A DNA stretch of 34,240 nucleotides from Gnetum montanum (Eukaryota > Streptophyta > Gnetopsida > Gnetales > Gnetaceae). Positions 1-9,990 of the stretch are shown one piece after another (position 1 is the stretch's first letter; each line of letters begins with the position of its first letter). The notes beneath the pieces were generated by a model. It did no database searches. It was given only the letters and a program-made list of their open reading frames with translations, and was not told the origin of the DNA. A program made the position numbers and the translations under genes. The stretch is taken from the NCBI GenBank assembly GCA_015680685.1, contig MNCI01021399.1:1308353-1342592 (forward strand). Direction: 5' to 3'.

Positions 1-216
1 GGCTGAATCTCTTTAAAGTAAGTCATTTCTAGTTTACACGCAACACAATCGTTACATTTCTCACAACCGCACGCCGCAACAGCACACACACATACTCACA
101 TTAACTACTGAGTTTATTTGGAGGTATCTGGGCCTTGGTGTTGCCAGAGACCAGCAGGCACCTAAATCCTGTTCGAGGACACTCGTTGGTAGTCGCGTCC
201 CAAACGGTCGTCAACA
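1..216 (+). repeat. Right end of a family C LTR
   Basis: These bases match 33,201-33,417 almost base for base, with scattered substitutions. The match stops at the terminal CAACA in both places: 212-216 here, 33,413-33,417 there. Family C LTR ends are therefore at 216 and 33,417. Here the LTR is followed directly by gag sequence of copy 1, with no primer binding site, so this is the 3' LTR (or a solo LTR) of a C element inserted in copy 1. Its left part lies outside the window. An open frame at 135-332 crosses the LTR/gag junction and is a chance fusion. Confidence 0.85.
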
Positions 217-218
217 CT

Positions 219-1847
219 AAGTTTATCCCTACTCACACGATAGGACTTGCCACTACAACATGGTGGGTTCCAAACATATCCCTCATTGCACATCCCACGC
301 AGATGTTCCATCTAACTCATCATCAACACTAGGTCCTACAGAAGCTAAACCCTGCTACAAGGTCATGGTCTATACCCCTAGCCATGCAGAGAGTGTATCC
401 TATTATGTAGTTGACGGTGTTCACCCCATCCACACCACCTACTGGGTGGTGCATGCCACAAGTAGCACTGCCTGCAAGGACAGTTCTGATAGCATTTCAC
501 ATCGGCCAAGCTATCGCCCCCATTTAGCCACCCATTGTAGCTTCCGATACTATTTCACGACCAACCTCTTTGTCTACGGGTTTGGATCAAGCCTTCCAAC
601 TCATTCAGACCCTTACTGATGAAGTTAAACACCTTAAGCCTGCCAGTTCTGACATAATATAGGTCATGGATTTTTACCATGGTGACCCTATTAGTCCAAC
701 AGTGCCTATTCTATAGTTACCTCTAGGGATGGCACTCCCCCATTTTATGAAATACAATGGGGAAGGTGATCCCAATGCCCATTTAGTAACTTTTTGGTCA
801 GAGTTGTTGTTATTGCAACAATGGCCACACACCATCATCCAGGTCTTTGCTATGTCCCTAACAGGTAAAGCTTTAGACTGGTATCGAGCACTCTCACGTT
901 CTTCCATCTCAACTCTAGAAGAGTTGTTGACTCAATTTGTGACCCATTTCAAATACAACTTGAAACCAAAAGTCACGCTGGATCAGCTTATGGGAGTCAA
1001 GCAAGATCTTCTTGAGCCAGTCCAAAAGTTTATACAGCAATGGAGCGCAATCTTGAATGAAATCTGTGAACCCATCGTGGAGGCCCATTTGTTGGTAATC
1101 TTCAAGGGGGTAGTCAATGACTTTATTAGGTCCAAACTGTATTACCTCTCTCCCCGCTCCCTTAGCCAAGCCTTCACTTAGACTAAGAGCATTCAAGACA
1201 TGGTAGAGGCTAGCAAGGACCTAGCATATATGGTCTACAAAAATACCCACAGCAAGGGTAAAGAAAAAGGTAAGGCTATGACAACAATAGTAGCAGTGGT
1301 TGCTGAGGGGGGCAAGAAGAGGAATAACAAAAAGAAAGTATCTATGGAGCCTGCTAACCCTACAACTAGCTCAAGCAGTGTTGATCAAGAAATTCCATCC
1401 ACCCCTGGAGCACCTCCATAGCCAAAGCCTAATTTTGAGCGCAAAGACCATTCAAAATACATGGTTCTACCTGTAAAGCCTTCAAAACTTCTGAAGAAAC
1501 TACTGGGAACTGGCCACATCCAACACAAGGTGGTGTCTGAGGAGGCTCTAAAACGCCACAAACACCATTGCAAGTTGCTCAAGAATCCCTCCTTGGCTCT
1601 ACCGAATGAACCGCTAGTCCCTAAAAACTTCAGGTTGGACCGTTTCTATGACTATCACCAGCTGTGTAGTCACAACATGGATTATTTTTGAGCATTGAAA
1701 GATGATATTCAACGCATGATCGATCAAGGTAAACTGATCTTAGACAGCAGTAGTTCGATCTGTCTAAAGAATCAATTCATGCATGTGTACCATGACTCGT
1801 TAAATACAAATAATGCAGGGTATACTATCAATGTAGTGGGTACATAA
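219..1847 (+). pseudogene. gag: gag remnant, copy 1 (capsid-like domain and CCHC-variant knuckle)
   Basis: The reading frame is the one containing the ATGs at 666 and 729. It is collinear with copy 2 gag from its proline-rich N-terminal part (TTTWW at about 249) onward. The capsid-like core begins at about 735 (KYNGEGDPNAHL), the usual plant gypsy gag start motif, followed by LLQQWPHTIIQVF and GKALDWYRAL. A lysine-rich segment lies at 1,250-1,350. The knuckle-like motif FYDYHQLCSHNMDYF at about 1,645-1,690 has lost its first and last cysteines compared with copy 2. In-frame stops include 1,179 TAG, 1,419 TAG, 1,689 TGA and 1,845 TAA, most explained by C-to-T or G-to-A changes. Gag would package the element RNA; this copy cannot make a full product. 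The open frame at 260-619 is out of frame with it. Confidence 0.82.
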
Positions 1848-2024
1848 GGTGATGGCCAAGCATAGCCAAAACAACCCTTTGTGCTATGCGTACCTCCTCA
1901 CCTATCTCGAATGACAAGCCTGTCAACATCGACGAGCACGGTTCAATGATAATCGTTCATTCCCTAAGTTTCGTCTCCTACCGTCATCCTGTAGCCCACT
2001 ATCGGTAAAGCCGTGGCCTAGTCT

Positions 2025-3263
2025 GTGCCCATACCTAAGGCACCCTTTGTCATTAGGGTGGCAAAGTTGTCAGTTACTTCTGCTACACAAGGGAAACCCT
2101 CTAAGTCAATTCCCCAATCACAACCTAACAAAAAAGGAGAAGGGCGTATGATAGCTGACACAGCCAAGGACCACCTTACGCTGTGGTGTCCCAAGCCTAA
2201 ACCCCTTGCATCCACACCCTTGGCCCCACCTTCTAAAAAGGACAATGCTACACAGACGAAACCATCTCCTCCCAACCCAAGAAAATGTAACCCTTAGCTA
2301 GAAACCATTCCTCCCTGAGAAATTTGTCTCCTAGGACAAATGGAAGAAGAGAAGGGTGATAAACAACCAGACCGTGGGCATGATATCCTTGATGCTTTTA
2401 CATAAGTTAAGCAGGCTTTGAAACAAAAAAATAAAACGTTGAGCCTCTATGACTTACTGATGACATCGCAAAAGCATCGTGAGGCCATGGTTCGCATGCT
2501 AACATCCATACCTATGGATGAGAGCCTACCAGTGGACGAAGAAGCAATTCACTCCATCATGCTTCCCCTTGTTGTTGAACAACTTCAGCCTTCCCTACTG
2601 ACTTTTCATGACAAATCCATTAAGGATGATCCAGATAAGGGTTAATTGACAAAAAAGTCCATGTTCATCACCATCCAGGTTGTCCAATACCGAATCTACA
2701 AAGTACACGTAGATGATGGGGTGGCTACCAGTGTCATCCCATACTCCATAGTGGATAAACTGGGCCTGATCGACCAAATCAGTCCCATGACAATGTCATT
2801 TTTGAGGTCATTCAATGGGGCACGAGTGCAATTCAAAGGAATAGTGTGTATTAACTTTGTAGCATGGGATCAATTCTCCACAAACATAGTGTTTATCATC
2901 GTCAAGGAGATGCCTAGTTTCAACTTAATCTTAGGGAGGTCTTGGTTGGCTCAACTAAGGGGAGTTTTATCACACATCCATTAGGAGATCCATTTTCCCT
3001 ACATAGGAGGGGAAGTGATCATCCATGATGACAAAATGATCCCCCAGGATGTTAATAACACAGAAATGAAGTAGGGTTCAGAAATCAAAATTCCTGAAGA
3101 TCAGTCTCCTATCCCAATACGTGAACAAGCCATAATAGTGGCTGATGATAGCTTGATCTGGGCCAAACTACCTTTTCAGGAGGAAGATGGTGGTGTAGAG
3201 GAAAGGAGTAATAAGCCTTTTCATTCATACACATTGCCAAAACTAAAAACAATCAAGAAATAG
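2025..3263 (+). pseudogene. pro: gag-protease linker and aspartic protease remnant, copy 1
   Basis: The frame is the same as gag, so gag-pro was probably one reading frame. A conserved linker lies at 2,403-2,640 (LSLYDLLMTS, then SIPMDESLPVDEEAIHSIM); copy 2 has the same block. The retropepsin-like domain follows at about 2,646-3,000. VHVDDGVATSVIP carries the active-site D-x-G as DDG, and FNLILGRSWL is the hydrophobic-hydrophobic-G-R strand near the C-terminus of this fold. A charged tail runs to the TAG at 3,261-3,263. Stops at 2,295, 2,403, 2,643 and 2,982 interrupt it. The protease would process Gag and Pol. D-D-G in place of D-S/T-G is shared by both copies, so it is probably ancestral. 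Confidence 0.78.
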
Positions 3264-3364
3264 CTATGAAGCCAATAGAGAAACGTATTGCTTTGACACA
3301 TTATATTAGTCCACGTTGTCTATAGTTACGCAGTTTACGCTCTTTCTTGCCACATTATTATTAT

Positions 3365-3745
3365 TATGCTTTATGCTTACTGAAAATGGCCCAAAATGGC
3401 CTTAAACTACTTTATGACCTACTATGGCCTAAAACTGGCAACTTCACCTACGTTCGTAGTGACCTTGGCCCAAAATGGCCTTAAACTAGTTATGGCTCGC
3501 AATGGCCTTAAACTAGTTATAGCTCGCAATGGCCTTAAACTAGAAATTTCATTTATGCTTTACACTTAAACTACTTATGGCCTGCAATGGCCTTAAACTA
3601 GCAATTTCATTTATGCTTTACGCTTAAACTAGTTAACAGTCCACTATGGCCTAAAACTAGTGATTTCATTTACACTTTACGCTTATGATAACTATGGCCC
3701 GAAATGGCCTTAAACTATTAGAGACCCACTATGACCTGAAACACA
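3365..3745 (+). repeat. CTTAAACTAG motif cluster after protease, copy 1
   Basis: About ten degenerate units resemble AATGGCCTTAAACTAG or TGGCCTAAAACTGG, spaced roughly 30-60 bases and separated by AATTTCATTTATGCTTTACG-like filler. Related clusters lie at the matching place in copy 2 (18,925-19,110), before RT and after integrase. The cluster is non-coding and its function is unknown. Confidence 0.75.
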
Positions 3746-3875
3746 TAATCTTTTAAACAATATTTTTTTCTTCTAAAAAAAACTAAACATAAAATGTTTC
3801 ACATTAAATATGTTGAAGAAAACATTGTCTTTTACTCCATCTCACTACAATGAAATGGTGGCTAAGATAACCACA

Positions 3876-4205
3876 CTACATATCTCCTTTGTTGCCACTG
3901 CCACCCGTGTCATCCAACTCCACTTTTGCTTCAAGGAAATCATCCTTGTAGGGACCACCTTTTTTGTGTGGTGTCTCTTCATAAGGGCAATCCTCTCTAT
4001 AAGTTTCTTCCTCATGGGATTTCTCATTGCAAGTTTGATCACCTTCAATTATGCTACAAATTTTACCTCCATTACACCACTCCTCATAGAGATTCTCTTT
4101 GTGAGGACCATACTTTATATTACGCTCCTCCTCGTGAAAACCCTCTCCACAAGGACCATCATCTCCATTACATTCATCCTCCTGAGGATCCTCCTCGTGC
4201 TGATC
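3876..4205 (-). pseudogene. Last exon of the antisense gene, copy 1: acidic repeat tail
   Basis: After the acceptor ATCGTAG a single open frame of 109 codons runs to TAG at 3,876-3,878. It starts in phase 0, as copy 2's last exon does. It is rich in Glu, Asp, Gly and Tyr. At least two 16-residue repeats are visible (GPCGEGFHEEERN, then GPHKENLYEEWCN), and looser copies contain SHEEETYREDC and PYEETPHKK. It has no ATG of its own, so a start-to-stop ORF search misses it. Copy 2's last exon is only 20 residues and lacks this tail. The plus-strand 153-codon open frame over the same bases is a shadow. Confidence 0.65.
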
Positions 4206-5620
4206 CTACGATTTGACATGACATGCATGTTAGCATTGTCATCAAAACTGTGTATAACAAGGATACTATAGTCCTATGATTACATCAGTTGCCAAAGGAA
4301 TTTTTTCTAAGCTAACCCACAGACGTTACATGATCTCGTCCTTAGTAAGCTTAGACCAAATCCCATCTCCTAGACTAGTTCTAGCCTTAACCTTTCCCTT
4401 TTTCACAAGAGTCCATTGGGGTGGTTTAGGGAAGAAGGAAGGGACAGTAGTCTCCCTACCAGGGAAGGTTATTTCTCTCTCTGGGAAAGTGCTTACTATT
4501 ATTTTCTCCTAAAAATTTTCATGCACTCCAGAAGCACCAATGACATTGAGGAATAGCTGAAGGGACCACGCTTCAACAGCAGAATCCCTATAATGTTGGA
4601 GGTAGGAAGCACATTCTCGCTTATATACATGCTTGTGGTCCTTTTGTGTCTGCCCCCATGCTTGGACCCTTGCACTAAATTCCATCTAGTCTTGGTTCTT
4701 CTGAGCTAGGAGATTCATTTTCATCCATTGCTTGATCAGCTCATGGCTGGCTTGGACACTGTTCCTAAAAATCGTTCAATAACGAGCATAGTCAACAACG
4801 GCTATCTGCCAATCCCCATCATTGTCTCTCAGGCCTGCAAGAATTTGTTTCAAGAGTCCAAATCCTCAACCCTATTAATTAGAACCTCCTTCTCCTTTTC
4901 TGATTTCTATAGCCTCTTCCATAGGTCTTCATTGACATTCTGACACTCCCATAAGGAGCAGGTTAAGCGTAACGCACATTTATGCATTTCATAGTAAATG
5001 TTGCATGGCACTTCGGTCATCTCTGGTGAGGGTTCAGAGGTAGTGTCCAAGTTGATGGGCTCTGTAGGATCCCATCTGAGGCAAGGTCCTATAAAATGAA
5101 AATAATATTCAAATGCAACAAACTAATGTAATGTCCGAATGCTAACAATCCCTGCATAACGATAGTGACATACCAATTGCAGGATTGACTCATTCCAAGC
5201 GACTGAGCATATCATTCACGTTGCCCTTCATAAAAGAAAATTTATCAGGAAACTCACCCTAAGGTTGAGTTGGCATTACCAATGAGGGTACACCCTTATC
5301 ACCTACTACATAAAATAAACAAGACATAAAAGCAATTGAGACATTACAATGACTTAACAATAAAACTACCAGGAGTAGTAGCATAAAGTTTACCATTCGA
5401 CGAAGGTTAAACTCACCAGTGATAAATTGTTTACCTTTCTCCACTCCATCTAAAAGGACCTTGGCATCCTCTATTTTCATCTCTTCTTTAGGCATAGGGA
5501 CCTGTCTGTTGCCAACATTATTAACTGGGGCCTCCTCTTCCAAAACTAGGGCCTCTTCTCCTTGTTGTATAACTATAGCCCTTGTTTCAGTGGTCAACTT
5601 CTCCACACCTTTCCCTTTGT

Positions 5621-5731
5621 CTATCAAACAACATGGGTAGTTAGTACAAAATTTCAGTTACTTCTAATAAATGCTACGTAATGCAAAAACATCTATACAT
5701 AGCATAGCTATTTATGCATTTCCCTACTTAC
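5621..5731 (-). other. Intron 4 of the antisense gene, copy 1
   Basis: This is the textbook intron of the set. Read on the minus strand it has donor CTA|GTAAGT, an exact TACTAAC branch site (plus positions 5,640-5,646), and acceptor TTTGATAG|ACAAAG about 17 bases beyond the branch site. Its copy 2 counterpart is 20,859-20,984, with donor TTG|GTGAGT and acceptor TTATCAG. Confidence 0.72.
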
Positions 5732-6780
5732 TAGCTAGAGGAGTGTTCCTATGAAACTTAATCTGCACCCCTTTCCCATTCGCACCTGTTGGACCGGTAG
5801 GCTCCTTAGCCAAACGAGGTTTCTTCTACTACACTGATGAACTCACTATTTTAGCTGTCAGGAACTTCCCCCTCAACACACTTCCGGTGTAAGAAGGGAG
5901 TGCCCCACCCATGCTATCTTGGCCCCACGCTGGAGGTGCTACCATATTTTTAGTCATTACTAAAAATGACTCCTTGATATCTTCAGGAGGATCTTGTGAC
6001 TGGATGGTGCTAAAAACCTGGGAAATCCATGGTTTGGAAACCTAGTTGCTATCTTGCTGTACTTAGACTCCATTCCTATGAACTACCAAAAATTTGACAA
6101 AACACCAAAAGCAAGCTGTGAAGAAGGTGAAATGCACATTGAAATGGGACTCGAGCTTCTTGTGAAGCTTGACCATTTCAGCTTGCATGCCTTCAGCAAA
6201 GTAGCTGGCCCAATTATACTATGTGCCCTCCTCCATGACCTCCCACATGATTTGAGCCTACTCTATGGTAAGAATTCTTTCCTGGAAGAGCAACTTGGGG
6301 AAGGCCTGGGCTCAGAAGAGGGGGTAAATGGTATAAGCCACCTCCAACTGGATCTTATCAGCAAGGATTCCCTTCACTCCTTCTTAATCCCTAGCCACTC
6401 CTCTATCTCCTTCTGGTGTTTAGAACTCCTCTTTGAATTTTCCTCTATTGCAAGGCCATTGGAGGGAACACCAAAGAGGTCAGCAAACAATCAAGCATTA
6501 ATGTCAAAACTCACACGCATGTTACGCACATGTATGCAAAGATGCTCGGCTTCTTTGCTAAAGGAGTTAACTAGGGTTAACATTTCACCCACAGTGACGT
6601 TGGGGGTGATAGCTAAAAATAACTCCATCAGTATAGCTTCCTGAAGGCTATTGGTTAAGATAGCTAGGGCTACACTATGGCTGAGCCAACATTGTGTTTC
6701 CTTTATGTCGCCATAACGAAAGAAGAGACTGCTCGCTTCATGATCGGAGGCCATAATTGTGATCTCCCATGATTCCATAA
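5732..6780 (-). pseudogene. Exon 4 of the antisense gene, copy 1
   Basis: This is the largest exon. Read on the minus strand it contains SLFFRYGDIKETQCWLSH, then LFGVPSNGLAIEE, EEWLGIKKE, AYTIYPLF, IMWEVMEEGT, AEMVKLHKKLESHFNVHF, ISQVFSTIQSQDPPEDIKE and a basic C-terminal stretch ending FHRNTPLAS. Each block has a partner in copy 2 exon 4 (20,985-22,033), and the length is the same to within the boundary uncertainty. The left acceptor is destroyed: ACA or CAA where copy 2 has TTGCAG. It carries stops, such as the TAG at 6,258-6,260 that copy 2 shares, and a frameshift near 6,370. Confidence 0.7.
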
Positions 6781-7825
6781 TTGTGAACATAAAGAAATGG
6801 TTAAGACAATATAGCAAAGTAAAGAAATTTTATACATTGTTTATAGCCTGTAACATTGTACAATCAACCACCATAATGTAATTTACTATGTCCGAATGAC
6901 GAAGGAAACGAAGGGATGTTCTCTCGCACGTCTGCCATGATGAGAGGAGGATCCAAAGTCCACTCCTTATCCAGCCACCCAAGTCTTTTACACCTAGTAA
7001 AGAATTCAACATAGCGAGTATGGTAATGTGGGATTTCAAATTTTAGTTATCCCACGACACCGACCCATACATTACTAATAGAAGTAAACCCCTTTATGGT
7101 TGTTTCAGCTATAGACAATGCATCTATATCACCATGGAGACCATCCTTATTGATGAAGAACCTACACCATAGAATGTAGATAACTCTTTATACTTGACAT
7201 GAATTCAAACAATGGTTAGCATATTATAACATGGAAATACTTACCCACCTGCATAATACACAATCCTAGGTGGATTCTAAAAATAGGTCGTGATATGATG
7301 AGCCATGAACAAAGTCTTATAGGAATGATAACAATCAAACTTGGGCATCTCCCAGATCTAGGACAAACACCTCAAACCCTTGGCACTCTGTTCATAGTCT
7401 TACACCCGCACAGTTTTGATTGAGCCATCCACCAGAAACGTTAAGATGCTCTGCGTTGACCCAACCAGTAGCATCTCCAAAATGATGGCACCTGTCTTAG
7501 CTGGTAGATGCGACCAGATAATTACGGGGAAATTATGCAACAAAAACTGAAAAATGTCCCGTGTGCCTCTTCGAAACCAAATCACTTCCTCCTTTACATG
7601 AGTATGAGGAGGAGGAACATGGGCCATGGAGACATTTAAACAGCACAGAACGCCCACAATGTCCAAGAAGATCAGGATAGGCTTTAGGCATAATCCTTTA
7701 CAATAAAAAGAATTACCATTAGAAAAAAAACTTAGACATAAAAATATATTACGCAAAATTAGGGTTCTCATTGCCTCGACTCCCAGAAAATTACATGTTA
7801 TGCTAGAAACGCATGGCCAAAACTG

Positions 7826-8066
7826 CCCAAACACTTGCAACGGTGTAAGGTCTTTCTCTGATAACGGCGATGAAGGTGACACTGCATATTATCCCAGCGT
7901 AACATGCAACCACTATAGGCAAGATAATGGAATCCTATTTATACTACATAAGGGTACAATACTTAGAACCACCAGTTATACATTATATTTGCACAGTATT
8001 ACCCAACATTACCCAAACCCTTACAATAGTGCAAGGTCTGTCTCCGACAGCAACGATAAGGATAAT
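7826..8066. repeat. Direct repeat inside intron 1 of the antisense gene, copy 1
   Basis: A roughly 55-base unit at 7,826-7,880 (CCCAAACACTTGCAA..., GTAAGGTCT..., ...CGATGAAGG) recurs in diverged form at 8,012-8,066 (CCCAAACCCTTACAA..., GCAAGGTCT..., ...CGATAAGG), offset 186 bases. It lies wholly in the 510-base intron 1 and encodes nothing I recognise. Confidence 0.6.
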
Positions 8067-8445
8067 ATCACAAACTACGATAGCTTAACTTGTGCAAAAA
8101 AATATCAATGCCTGACATAATATACATCTTTGAAATAGATACAATTGTGATGCCATCCATAACAACAAAAATAACAATCATGCAGGAGGGTGAAAGGCAA
8201 CTTACTAGGTGAGTGGAGTAACCTCCTGAGTTTTGACCCTGGCCTTTGAAGCTCACTACAAACTCTCCTGCACTTCATCAATCTTCACCAATTTAGCATG
8301 TTTTCCTTTGATCTTTGGCATCATAGTTACAATTGAACAACCTTCGCAAAGTCGTCTTCTTATGCCTTACTTTTGCTTCCCTTCTGCTATAGCCTAATTC
8401 AAATTCATGATGTCTATAGTCTACTTTGAGGACGAACCACCAACT

Positions 8446-8455
8446 TATAAATATA
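8446..8455 (-). promoter_or_regulatory. TATA box of the antisense gene, copy 1
   Basis: The minus strand reads TATATTTATA about 122-131 bases upstream of the exon 1 ATG at 8,324. Copy 2 has TATAAATA at the equivalent place. Position and conservation, rather than the AT-rich word alone, support it. Confidence 0.5.
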
Positions 8456-8569
8456 ATGGTTGAAACTAACTGTTTCAATGTCCGATTAATGCAGAATTTT
8501 CCCAAAATACTAGTATGTCATTGTGACATGAAGCATGAAGATCACAACATTAATCTCATAGATATTGTA

Positions 8570-8805
8570 TAGATTGCAGTCCGAAAAGACCCTAAACTAA
8601 TGCGTAGCTTATTGTCTCATAATTCGGTTGCATTAACTATGGTCTGCAAAAAATTCTAAATTTGTTGTTCCAACATGCTAGGCATGCCACGTTACACCTT
8701 TCATCATAATTTACAGAAGTCTTATGCTAACATCTAGGAAATCATGCTTGCTATTTTCTTACAAACTGTGTATATTATGACAGTCCACTAAGACTTTAAA
8801 ATGGA
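8570..8805 (+). repeat. AAGACCTTAAACT-type motif cluster before RT, copy 1
   Basis: Three eroded units are visible: CGAAAAGACCCTAAACTA near 8,582, GTCTGCAAAAAATTCTAAA near 8,642, and CCACTAAGACTTTAAAA near 8,784. Copy 2 has a clearer version at 24,370-24,640. The cluster lies just upstream of the antisense TATA box. Confidence 0.5.
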
Positions 8806-8869
8806 AACCTCTTTAACATACACCTCTAAGAAAACCTTCTATCGTTCCAATAGATCAACAAAAAACAAT

Positions 8870-8900
8870 GTAACAATCTCCATCTTTGGCATGTTTGCAG
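8870..8900 (+). other. Sense-strand splice-acceptor-like site before pol, copy 1
   Basis: CTCCATCTTTGGCATGTTTGCAG|GT ends 12 bases before the pol ATG at 8,913. Copy 2 has ...CTCTTATTATTTTAG|GT ending 11 bases before its pol ATG at 24,778. Pyrimidine-rich tract, AG|GT and spacing to the ATG are kept although the sequence between has diverged. Ogre-type elements are known to splice between protease and RT. I could not find the matching donor. Confidence 0.5.
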
Positions 8901-9329
8901 GTCAATTCACAAATGGACACAGCTTTATTCATACCCTTAGCCCTCACAGGCCTGTATGGAAAAACTATTAGACACCTCAACCATGCATTGGTAGGAACTG
9001 ATGCTCCCCTTTGTGATATAACCATAGCAACATCAAAAATATCCCCAGACTTGCTAGAACATTTGGCCTGAATCCTAGACCTGGAGGCTAGTGATGTGAC
9101 TGAGGACACCCACACTAAGGTCCCTGTGGTTACGCACAAAGGAGAAAATAAAACTCTAAAGGTTAGTTCTCTCCTTGACCAATAGACGTAGAGAAGCATA
9201 GTGCAAGTGCTCCAAAATAATGTTGCGGTATTCGCATGATCATATGAAGACATATCAAGTTTAGACTAGAGACTAATACAGCACAACATAGTTTTAGACC
9301 CGCATATAAGCAGTTAAACAGAAGGTACA

Positions 9330-9990
9330 AAAGATTAAGCCTGAAATTGTGCTAGTAGTCCATGTTGAAATCACTAAGTTATATCAAGCTGGTTTCATTC
9401 GAGCAATCGATTATTCAAACTAGGTGTCAAACATCATGGTCATCTCTAAGAAAATGGGGGGAATGTGCATCTGTATAGACTTTCACAATCTGAAAAAATT
9501 CATAATTAAAGACAACTTCCCATTACCAAGTATCGACCAACTTATTGATACAACAACTGGCCACACATTACTATCCTTTATGGACAGGTTTTTGGGCTAT
9601 AATCAAATTTGTATCAACCTAGAACACCAACTAACTACAACCTTCATGATCCCTTGGGGAACATTCTGTTACATCATGATGCCTTTCGGGTTAAAAAATG
9701 CTGGAGCAACTTATCAATATGCTATGACATACATCTTTAGTGATTACCTCTTAGAGAGACTGAACGACTATGTAGACGACATAGCTGTCAAATCTAAGAA
9801 GTTGGAAGATCACTCAGAAGATGTAGAGTTAATCATTAAACGATGTCTCAAGCACAACCTATGGCTCAACCCAAGAAAATGCATATTTGGAGTCAAAATC
9901 GGGCACATGTTGGGGTTTATGGTATTGGAGACTGGCATCTGAGTTGACCCCAACAAGGTTAAAGCCATAGTTAATTTAACACCTCCTACA
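9330..9990 (+). pseudogene. Reverse transcriptase domain, copy 1
   Basis: The usual order of plant gypsy RT motifs is present: KLYQAGFIRAIDY, then CICIDFHNLKK (normally VDFRDLNK), DNFPLPSID, GHTLLSFMDRFLGYNQI, PWGTFCYIMMPFGLKNAG, and the active site NDYVDDIAVKS with YVDD intact, followed by LNPRKCIFGV. The RLGLGF-type wording GHMLGFMV and ELRGLQGRLQFIR mark the RT thumb/connection. Wording of PWGTFCY..MPFGLKNAGATYQ is typical of the Tat/Athila branch. Confidence 0.88.

Larger units (their letters stand above)
3876..8324 (-). pseudogene. Antisense 8-exon gene, copy 1 (protein not recognised)
   Basis: Exons on the minus strand: 8,324-8,206; 7,695-7,245; 7,161-6,887; about 6,780-5,732; 5,620-5,370; 5,305-5,174; 5,088-4,284; 4,205-3,876. 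Boundaries come from GT-AG sites plus collinearity with copy 2 (19,266-24,081). Donors GTAAGT are seen after exons 1, 2 and 4. Intron 4 has an exact TACTAAC branch site. The intron 3 acceptor is mutated, and the intron 5 donor could be GTAG at 5,369 or GTGAGT at 5,416. Recognisable blocks include KPILIFLDIVGVLCCL (exon 2), DGLHGDIDAL (exon 3), ETQCWLSH and AEMVKLHKKLESHFNVHF (exon 4) and WECQNVNEDLWKRL (exon 7, coiled coil). The last exon encodes an acidic repeat tail. Several stops and small frameshifts show it is now dead. I cannot name the family. A plant-retroelement accessory ORF or a captured host gene are the options. Confidence 0.72.

Noticed and set aside
260-619. 119-codon plus-strand open frame before gag
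   Set aside because: The gag frame, shown by collinearity with copy 2 (TTTWW, PPTGW), is a different one.
3810-4271. 153-codon hydrophobic plus-strand open frame that looks like a membrane protein
   Set aside because: It is the complement of the acidic last exon of the antisense gene; Glu/Asp codons read in reverse give Leu/Ile/Phe. It has no counterpart in copy 2.
6054-6644. 196-codon plus-strand open frame
   Set aside because: It is a shadow of antisense exon 4. The minus strand is collinear with copy 2 at the protein level and the plus strand is not.
3845-8505. The antisense block as an unrelated gene or transposon inserted by chance
   Set aside because: It occupies the same position with the same exon structure in both element copies, so it was part of the family before these copies separated.
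8886-9253. Minus-strand 132-codon open frame opposite the start of pol
   Set aside because: The plus strand is collinear with copy 2 pol (DVTEDTHTK against DVTEDPLV); the minus frame is a shadow.
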